From Paenibacillus sp. D2_2 (GTDB lineage Bacteria; Bacillota; Bacilli; Paenibacillales; Paenibacillaceae), in the NCBI RefSeq assembly GCF_031199965.1, contig NZ_CP133605.1, forward strand, positions 3,070,501 to 3,134,500: a stretch of DNA of 64,000 nt. The letters are read 5' to 3'. Within the stretch, counting starts at the first letter, position 1, and the number at the start of each line of letters is the position of its first letter. The notes beneath the pieces are model-generated. The model made no database searches and had not been told where the DNA came from. It worked only from the letters and a program-made list of their open reading frames with translations. Below, piece by piece: positions 56,576 to 62,400 of the stretch. Both the position numbers and the translations under genes were made by a program.

Positions 56576-57322
56576 CTATTTCGATACGAGCAGCTGGTTG
56601 TTCCGTCTGGCAAGTGTACTAGAGAATTCATTCAAGCCTTGTAGAATAGCCTCGAATGATAACTCCCTATCGCCTGAGAACATCAGCGTTACCTGATCTA
56701 TCAACGAATGAATTTGATGATACAATGATTGATCCATGTATGTAAGCGAATGTGGCGTAATCGGATCGCTGTAATGAACCTTGTCGATCAGCTTAGCCAT
56801 AACAGACTCGATTTCTTGATTATACGGACTATCTACGGAACGGACTTTTTCCTGTAATTCTTTTAACGCCATTTCAATAGCATGCAGGTTCACAACGCTT
56901 GTGTTCGTGTCTTCTTCGCGATCGATTGCTGATCTGACAAACAAGAAGAGCAATCCACCAATAATAACCGCCATGGCAAAAGTCAATATATGCAAAAGGA
57001 TGAACCAACGTAGAGCAAGGTCAGCAAATCCGGTAAAGAAGGAATAAACAAGTACTGCCACGAAATATGCAACAATAACGGTCCCGAGACCTAAATATCC
57101 AGGAATCATTTTTTTAATGGTATCGACGTTACCGACCCAATAATCCGCATAACGCCAAAGGATGGTTTCCGCCAATAAAACAGAGATCAACGAAATCCAA
57201 AAGGAAACCGTAATCACAAAGCTAGTATACAGTGCCAAAAAGGCGAATAACGTTGATAAGACTGTTACCACATATAATCCAAATAATACAATCTTCCCCA
57301 AAGGTAACCGTTTGGTTGCCAC
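56576..57322 (-). CDS. Multi-pass membrane protein (YdjH-like)
   Basis: 248 residues with four helices in the first 135 residues and a C-terminal cytoplasmic helical part (residues 145-248). It starts at a GTG that shares one base with the stop of the SPFH gene (TAGTG), a sign of coupled translation. By position it corresponds to YdjH in the B. subtilis ydjFGHI operon; the sequence itself gives no activity. Confidence 0.7.
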   Translation of the reverse strand: MATKRLPLGKIVLFGLYVVTVLSTLFAFLALYTSFVITVSFWISLISVLLAETILWRYADYWVGNVDTIKKMIPGYLGLGTVIVAYFVAVLVYSFFTGFADLALRWFILLHILTFAMAVIIGGLLFLFVRSAIDREEDTNTSVVNLHAIEMALKELQEKVRSVDSPYNQEIESVMAKLIDKVHYSDPITPHSLTYMDQSLYHQIHSLIDQVTLMFSGDRELSFEAILQGLNEFSSTLARRNNQLLVSK

Positions 57323-58656
57323 TAATCATTGCCTCCTTCCAGCAGGTTCGTCCCGCATTCCAGACAAAATTTTTGATTAGGAGCGACTTCTTGCCCGCAA
57401 TTCTTACACTTCTTAACGAGCACAGTACCACAATTACCGCAAAATTTACTGTTACCCGGCACTAATTCACTGCAAGTAGGACAACGACGGGGCAGCGGCT
57501 CTTTGCATTTTACGCACTCCAGACTATCCTCAGAATTATCCGCGCCACACCGCGGACAAGCAAAGTACTTATCTCCGCAGTTTGGACAAAATTTAGAGTC
57601 CCTTGGAATAGGTGAGCTACAGACATTACAAACAACGAGCTGTTCCTTTGCCACATCATTTTGTATGTTCCCAGTTAACGAATGACCACAACTGCTGCAA
57701 AAAGCGGAATTCCCCTCGTTAGTATGCTGACAGTTCGGACAAATACTTTGGGAGGATGGCTTGCCTGTCGCTTTTGTATTCATAGCTCCTGCAAGCTCGG
57801 ACATTGCATTTCCTAACGGGCCGCCAATGCCGTATCCCATTCCGAAGCCTACCCCGGTACCCATCATTCCAGACTGCATACTTCCTTCGTTCTTGGCGGC
57901 GCCCTCTAACGTATCAAAGGTCCGCTCCTGCTGATAATTATATCCAAGAATGTCCATTTCCGCCTTGCGAGCAAGCGCATCTCTCAAGCGTTTGACGGAA
58001 GGATCCGAATCTGGAAGATTCACACTCTGGACGTATAGGTTTAAGACATTAATCCCATACTCATCCATAGCGGAGGCTACTGAACTCTTAAAATGATCTG
58101 ACATTTCACTAATAAATGCATTGATCTCCAGCACGCTGATCTTTTTATGTACAAGGTAAGAAGTAATCAGTGAGTTAATGTTCATTCCTATTAAGCCGCG
58201 GAAATATTCAATCAACGTATTCTGAGTAAAACCGCGTAGCGTTCCTACCAACTTGGTCAGGAATTTGCGCGAATCCTCGATTTGAATGCCCAGCTGTCCA
58301 AAAGCCCTTACAGGAACAATAATATTATATTTAGGATCTTGTAATTGAATCGGGCTGGACGTTCCCCATTTCACATCCAACGAGCTCACCTTATTGATAT
58401 ACCAAACTTCGGCCGAAAATGGAGACTTGCCTCCAAACGGCAAATTGATGATATTGTTCAATATCGGAATATTAGCCGTACTTAACGTATGACGACCAGG
58501 ACCATACAAATCAAGCGCTCTGCCGTCTTTATACAGAATCGCTTCCTGGGATTGATTTACAATCAGTTGAGTCCATGTCCCTAATTCTGTCTCGGGATGC
58601 TTCCATACAAGTACATCAGGGGAGCCATCATACTTTATTACATCAATTAGTGCCAT
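57322..58656 (-). CDS. SPFH-domain protein with multiple zinc ribbons (YdjI-like)
   Basis: 444-residue protein. Residues 1-230 form an SPFH/virion-core-like domain (ALIDVIKYDGSPDVLVWKHP, GPGRHTLSTANIPILNNII, SVNLPDSDPSVKRLRDALAR). A Gly/Met-rich linker (GMMGTGVGFGMGYGIGG) follows, then five or more CxxC...CxxC zinc ribbons (CPNCQHTN, CSSCG, CNVCSSP, CPNCG, CPRCGADN, CVKCKEP, CPTC, CGNCG, CKNCG, CLECG). B. subtilis YdjI is recruited with the PspA-type protein YdjF to stressed membranes. It leads a three-gene operon. The number of ribbons is larger than in typical YdjI. Confidence 0.88.
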   Translation of the reverse strand: MALIDVIKYDGSPDVLVWKHPETELGTWTQLIVNQSQEAILYKDGRALDLYGPGRHTLSTANIPILNNIINLPFGGKSPFSAEVWYINKVSSLDVKWGTSSPIQLQDPKYNIIVPVRAFGQLGIQIEDSRKFLTKLVGTLRGFTQNTLIEYFRGLIGMNINSLITSYLVHKKISVLEINAFISEMSDHFKSSVASAMDEYGINVLNLYVQSVNLPDSDPSVKRLRDALARKAEMDILGYNYQQERTFDTLEGAAKNEGSMQSGMMGTGVGFGMGYGIGGPLGNAMSELAGAMNTKATGKPSSQSICPNCQHTNEGNSAFCSSCGHSLTGNIQNDVAKEQLVVCNVCSSPIPRDSKFCPNCGDKYFACPRCGADNSEDSLECVKCKEPLPRRCPTCSELVPGNSKFCGNCGTVLVKKCKNCGQEVAPNQKFCLECGTNLLEGGND

Positions 58657-58949
58657 TCCTCTTTCCCCTCTTATCTATATATTTATATAATTATGTATTC
58701 TACCAGTTCCATGTATTTCCTCCTACAATACAACAAAAGGACTAATCAATAAGGCACTTCCATCAGATCTATATGACACTCTAATACGATAAATCATAGC
58801 AGAAGTTGCAAAAAAAATAATTGAGAGTTAAACTTAAATAAATTGGCCATAAAGTTTACGCCGCTTCGATCCTTTGTGTATCGAGGCGGTTTTTTTGTCT
58901 TTTAAAGCTGTGATATGAACCACATACCTCGGATGACTCTCCCCATTCT
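58657..58949. other. Intergenic stretch with first leader-terminator copy
   Basis: Upstream half holds the promoter region of the SPFH operon. From 58827 a leader-terminator repeat begins (see separate entry). From 58918 (AACCACA) to 58949 the sequence resembles the 34 bp between the nuclease-gene stop and the element at 60183. Confidence 0.6.
58827..58898 (+). repeat. Leader-terminator repeat, copy 1 (orphan)
   Basis: 72 bp starting GTTAAACTTAA and ending in the terminator CCGCTTCGAT/ATCGAGGCGG followed by TTTTTTT. It closely resembles 59389-59461. No plus-strand gene precedes it, so it is a leftover or a small RNA end. Confidence 0.75.
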
Positions 58950-59134
58950 CTAACGAAACTACGTATTGCTATTTACACAAAAAGAGGCCTCGAAAAATTC
59001 TAACGAAACTGGGTATCGCTATTTAGTGAAAACAGCAGGATTACACCCGTTTTTCACCCAAATAGCGATATGGTGTTTCGTTAGATTTGAAAAGGCCTTA
59101 AATCTACTCAAATAGCGTGTCTCAGTTTCTTTAG
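58950..59134. repeat. 185-bp four-arm inverted-repeat element, copy B
   Basis: Arms at 58950 and 59000 (CTAACGAAAC...GCTATTT) and inverted arms at 59060 and 59110 (AAATAGCG...), spaced 50, 60, 50. Linkers pair too (GAGGCCTC with AAGGCCTT), making one long hairpin. Arm 4 has one change (TTTCTTTAG). Confidence 0.92.
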
Positions 59135-59388
59135 CGTGGGTGTTTGGTGGCAGAGGCACAGTTCGTTAGCGGACTTGTTCGGTGACAGAGGTTCCAGTTT
59201 TGTTCTAGTAGAATCGTTCGATAGCAGAGGTCACTGTTTCATTTGCGGCACTGTTAACTGTTAATCCACTAGCGGAACTGTAACACAATAACTGCCTAAT
59301 TATTGGGGTAGTGACTTCAGTCACGATTATGGAATTGCAGTCAACTAATTACTGTGTATAGTAGTAGTCTCCAAATTTTAGGATGCAG
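59135..59388. other. Gene-free stretch with degenerate tandem repeats
   Basis: Three or four imperfect units of about 36-39 bp (from 59123, 59159, 59195, 59234) share GTTAGCGGACTTGTTCG and TGGCAGAGG-type blocks. The first is the end of element B. The rest (59260-59388) is AT-rich without features. Confidence 0.5.
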
Positions 59389-59461
59389 GTTAAACTTAAC
59401 TTAATGTGGTCGTAAAGCATACGCCGCTTCGGTACTTATGTATCGGGGCGGCTTTTTTTGT
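59389..59461 (+). terminator. Leader-terminator repeat, copy 2, directly before the nuclease-like gene
   Basis: Starts GTTAAACTTAAC; the terminator GCCGCTTCGGTAC pairs with GTATCGGGGCGGC and is followed by TTTTTTT. It ends about 31 bp before the GTG of the nuclease-like gene, so it would act as an attenuator if transcription starts upstream. A palindrome TTGTTAT-TAAA-ATAACAA (about 59458-59475) lies between. Confidence 0.8.
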
Positions 59462-59492
59462 TATTAAAATAACAAATCGGTGGTGAAGCTGA

Positions 59493-60149
59493 GTGTCAAC
59501 ATTCGAACAGAAATATGAAGAATGGCTGGAGAGGAACATGGTTCAGGAAGAAAATCCGAGAAGACGTGAATTACTAGAAAACGGACTGGGACATGGAACT
59601 ATAGAATTCCTACGTACTATTTGGTATCCCGCTGTTCAGCATTTCGAGCATTTATATCCTGAATGGGAAGTACGCGATTTTCATAACGGGTATCGTTATG
59701 TCGATCTTGCCTACATGCCTGGAGGAATGAAAGGCGCTATCGAAATCCAAGGCTACGGTACTCATGCTAGAGATCTTGATGTTAGGCGCTTTAAGGATCT
59801 GTACTGGCGGCATAGCTTGTTGGCGCTGGACCATTGGATCATTTTACCGATCGCTTACCTTTCTATTAAAGATGAGCCACAGCACTGCCAGCAGCTTATT
59901 CTATCATTCATTGGCAGATTTATGGCTGTTGATGTACCGCTCGAGCTAGATTATCTTGAAGCGGAAACCGTACGTTTTGCCCTACGACAGTTCCGTTCTT
60001 TTAGTCCGGCTGAGCTTGCAAATCACCTGCGGATTTCAGACCAATACACACGACGTATCCTACATAAACTGGTAGATGCGAATCATTTGGAGGTATCCAG
60101 TGGGGGTAAAAGATATCGCAAATATCGTTTGCGAAGCCTACAAAATTAA
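59493..60149 (+). CDS. Putative PD-(D/E)XK endonuclease with winged-helix domain
   Basis: 218-residue protein of unknown function. Residues 60-140 resemble Vsr/DUF559-type nuclease folds: YRYVDLAYMPGG (candidate Asp), then KGAIEIQGYGTHARD (Glu-x-Gln in place of ExK), RRFKDLYWRHSLLALDHW and IILPIAYLSI as the final strand. Residues 168-215 form a winged helix (SPAELANHLRISDQYTRRIL, VSSGGKRYRKYRL). Start is GTG with GGTGG upstream. It is bounded by a leader-terminator on the left and a 185-bp repeat on the right, and I think the three belong together. Similar proteins exist in Paenibacillus with uninformative names, as far as I recall. Confidence 0.7.
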   Translation: MSTFEQKYEEWLERNMVQEENPRRRELLENGLGHGTIEFLRTIWYPAVQHFEHLYPEWEVRDFHNGYRYVDLAYMPGGMKGAIEIQGYGTHARDLDVRRFKDLYWRHSLLALDHWIILPIAYLSIKDEPQHCQQLILSFIGRFMAVDVPLELDYLEAETVRFALRQFRSFSPAELANHLRISDQYTRRILHKLVDANHLEVSSGGKRYRKYRLRSLQN

Positions 60150-60610
60150 ACCACAGGCGTGGCAAATGATTCTTCTCATTCGCTAACGAAACTACGTATC
60201 GTTATTTAGGCAAAAAGAGGCCTCTCAAAATTCTAACGAAACTGGGTATCGCTATTTGGCAAAAAAAACGGGCATAAGCCCGATTTTTGCTCAAATAACG
60301 ATATGGTGTTTCGTTAGATTTGAAAAAGCCTCAAATATGCTCAAATAACGTGTCTCAGTTTCGTTAGCGGAGTTGTTCGTTGGCAAATACTACCGTCACA
60401 TACGGATTGCATCTCCAGAATTGATCCTAAATGACCGCTGATTCACAATCCCGGAATGTATTCATTTCATTTGCGCTATTCAGTCCATTAGTGACACCGA
60501 TCAACAAGAATCACTTTCTCACAATGGCATAACCCCGCGCTCCGGCCTTGCCCGCAAGCACCCAGCATTTAATAAGGCGCTGCGAAAAAGGCTTCAAAAT
60601 GTCAATTATT
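60150..60610. other. Intergenic stretch with element C
   Basis: Holds the 185-bp element at 60183-60367. The remainder (60368-60610) shows no gene or clear terminator; 60360-60380 (TTAGCGGAGTTGTTCG) resembles the tandem units after element B. Confidence 0.6.
60183..60367. repeat. 185-bp four-arm inverted-repeat element, copy C
   Basis: Arms at 60183 and 60233, inverted arms at 60293 and 60343. Inner linker is a GC hairpin (CGGGC-ATAA-GCCCG) with flanking A and T runs. It starts 34 bp after the nuclease-like gene stop and is the least decayed copy; outer ends are CGCTAACG and CGTTAGCG. Confidence 0.93.
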
Positions 60611-61810
60611 TTACTTCAGCCGATTGTAAAGCCTTGTTTGAGCCTCTTTTAAAGTTAGCATCACTAGGAAGGAAATGCAGTATAAGGCTGCTAAGTAGAT
60701 CATTACGACCGTCATATCATAGCTTTGAAGAATATAGCCCACAAAGACTGGTGAAAATCCTCCTATAGCTCTACCAAAGTTAAAAATCGTATTTGTCGCC
60801 GTACTTCGAATTTGCACAGGATAGAAGCTGCTAATTAAAGCTCCATACCCGGCAAACATGCCATTCGAGAAGAAGCCGACAACTGCGCCACCGATTAATA
60901 TGGCGATACTTCCAGTTGCGTAAGAATATAAGAACACAGCACCTGCTGATGCAAGTAAAAAGATACCAAAAGCACGCTTTGCGCCGAATCTATCCATAAA
61001 TCTGCCAAACACTAGCATCCCTATAATCATGCCAACCGCTGTACTAATTGTCCATAAAGCGGAGCTTGAAACGGATAAACCTTGAGATTTCTGCAACATA
61101 GATGGTAACCAAATCATTAAGCCATTGTAGCCGGCAATTTGTACAGTTGCCATAATTATCAATGAAATTGTCGTCATTGTCGTTCTAGGCGTTTCAAAAA
61201 GCTGAGCTAACTTCCCTTTATTGTTTATCTTTTTATTCTTCTGAGCAGCCAGCCATTCTGGTGATTCCCCAAGATTCTTACGTACAATAATAGCGAAAAT
61301 AACAGGCAACACACCAACTAAGAATAAAGCTCTCCAACCTAACGTTGGTAGAATAATAGCACTGAGCAGTGCTGCTAAAATAACCCCGTACTGAGCACCT
61401 ACACTAACGTATGAGGAAGCTCTTCCCTGCTTATTTTTCGGCCATGCCTCAGCCACAAGAGCCATACCTATTCCGTACTCGCCTCCTGCACCAAGCCCTG
61501 CGATAAATCTATAGATATAAACTTGTTCAATATTCGTTGCAAGTCCAGTTAAGGCTGTTCCAATTGCAAATAGCAAGACGGTGTACGTAAACACTTTTAC
61601 CCGACCATACTTATCCGCTAAAATTCCAAAAATAATACCGCCTAACAGCATCCCCATATTCGTTATGGAAGAAATCAGTCCACCCGTTGCGAGATCAATG
61701 TTAAATTCTGAAATAATCATTGTCATCGCGAAGGAAATAAACATTATATCCATTCCTTCTAACGTTAGACCTGCTACTGAAGCAACCACTGTTTTCTTTC
61801 GATAATCCAT
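60611..61810 (-). CDS. MFS transporter under PyrR-type control
   Basis: 399-residue carrier with twelve helices, aromatic-acid/sugar-type MFS. Motif A copies GILADKYGRVKVF and GRFMDRFGAKRAF, and RFIAGLGAGGEYGIG in helix 4-5 as in the AAHS group. GGGAGGA lies 8 bases before the ATG. The mRNA leader carries a PyrR-like binding site and a terminator, so it is probably a pyrimidine-related importer (uracil, orotate or dihydroorotate are candidates). It lies between two 185-bp elements. Confidence 0.87.
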   Translation of the reverse strand: MDYRKKTVVASVAGLTLEGMDIMFISFAMTMIISEFNIDLATGGLISSITNMGMLLGGIIFGILADKYGRVKVFTYTVLLFAIGTALTGLATNIEQVYIYRFIAGLGAGGEYGIGMALVAEAWPKNKQGRASSYVSVGAQYGVILAALLSAIILPTLGWRALFLVGVLPVIFAIIVRKNLGESPEWLAAQKNKKINNKGKLAQLFETPRTTMTTISLIIMATVQIAGYNGLMIWLPSMLQKSQGLSVSSSALWTISTAVGMIIGMLVFGRFMDRFGAKRAFGIFLLASAGAVFLYSYATGSIAILIGGAVVGFFSNGMFAGYGALISSFYPVQIRSTATNTIFNFGRAIGGFSPVFVGYILQSYDMTVVMIYLAALYCISFLVMLTLKEAQTRLYNRLK

Positions 61811-61928
61811 TCTTACGATCCTCCCGTTTCTTGTTGAAAAATCTCTTTTAATTTGTTTGAGGGAATGGATTACATAATTTTTCCATTCTCTTTTGAAGCC
61901 TCACGGGACTTCCTTTAAAAGAGTTACA

Positions 61929-61976
61929 AAAAAAGCATAATAAAAAGCCCTTTTGGCTCAGAGGACAAAAGGGCAT
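61929..61976 (-). terminator. Attenuator terminator in the MFS leader
   Basis: AAGCCCTTTT (61945-61954) and AAAAGGGC (61967-61974) form the stem; the A run 61929-61945 gives the U tract on the minus strand. It lies about 120 bp before the start codon and after the PyrR-like site, so it probably is the regulated terminator. Confidence 0.85.
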
Positions 61977-62013
61977 GTAAATACATAGATATTATTAATC
62001 TTATAACATCAAG

Positions 62014-62037
62014 TACCCTTTTCAGCCTCTCTGGACC
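62014..62037 (-). promoter_or_regulatory. PyrR-type RNA-binding site
   Basis: On the minus strand GGTCCAGAGAGGCTGAAAAG closely fits the conserved PyrR-binding loop of B. subtilis pyr attenuators (UCCAGAGAGGCU with AAGG). UMP-PyrR binding would favour the downstream terminator. Confidence 0.8.
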
Positions 62038-62111
62038 GTTTTAAAGGAAAATTATTTCGTGTTACATAGTAGCAAACTAGAATAGGTGATGTCAATAGCT
62101 ATGATAAATTG

Positions 62112-62296
62112 CTAACGAAACTACAGAGCGTTATATAGGCTAAAAGAAGCTTCAAAAAAATCTAACGAAACTGGGTATCGCTATTTGGTGAAAAAAGCGG
62201 GGAAAAGCCCGAATTTTGCTCAAATAGCGATATGGTGTTTCGTTAGATTTGAAAAGGCTTCAATTTTGCCGAAATAGCGTGTCATAGTTTCGTTAG
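62112..62296. repeat. 185-bp four-arm inverted-repeat element, copy D
   Basis: Arms at 62112 and 62162, inverted arms at 62222 and 62272. Arm 1 is partly changed (ACAGAGCG). Linker pair GAAGCTTC with GAAGCC covaries compared with copies B and C. Ends in CGTTAGCG. Confidence 0.92.
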
Positions 62297-62400
62297 CGTT
62301 ACATACCGCAGGGAGTAGGCCATCGGGCTGGCCGCCAGACAGACCACTAAGCAGGCCATCAGGCGCCATCAGGCAGGCCACCAACCCGATAGCTCCCCCT

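Noticed and set aside
57162..57465. Small plus-strand frames opposite the SPFH operon
   Set aside because: Antisense to coding sequence with no ribosome site and no family resemblance.
58950..62296. Regular repeats considered as a CRISPR-like array
   Set aside because: The repeats form inverted pairs in separate 185-bp blocks with conserved linkers, not direct repeats with unique spacers, and no cas genes are nearby.
62297..62400. GGCCATCAGGC-type short repeats after element D
   Set aside because: Low-complexity sequence of about 60 bp with no clear unit or partner elsewhere in the window.
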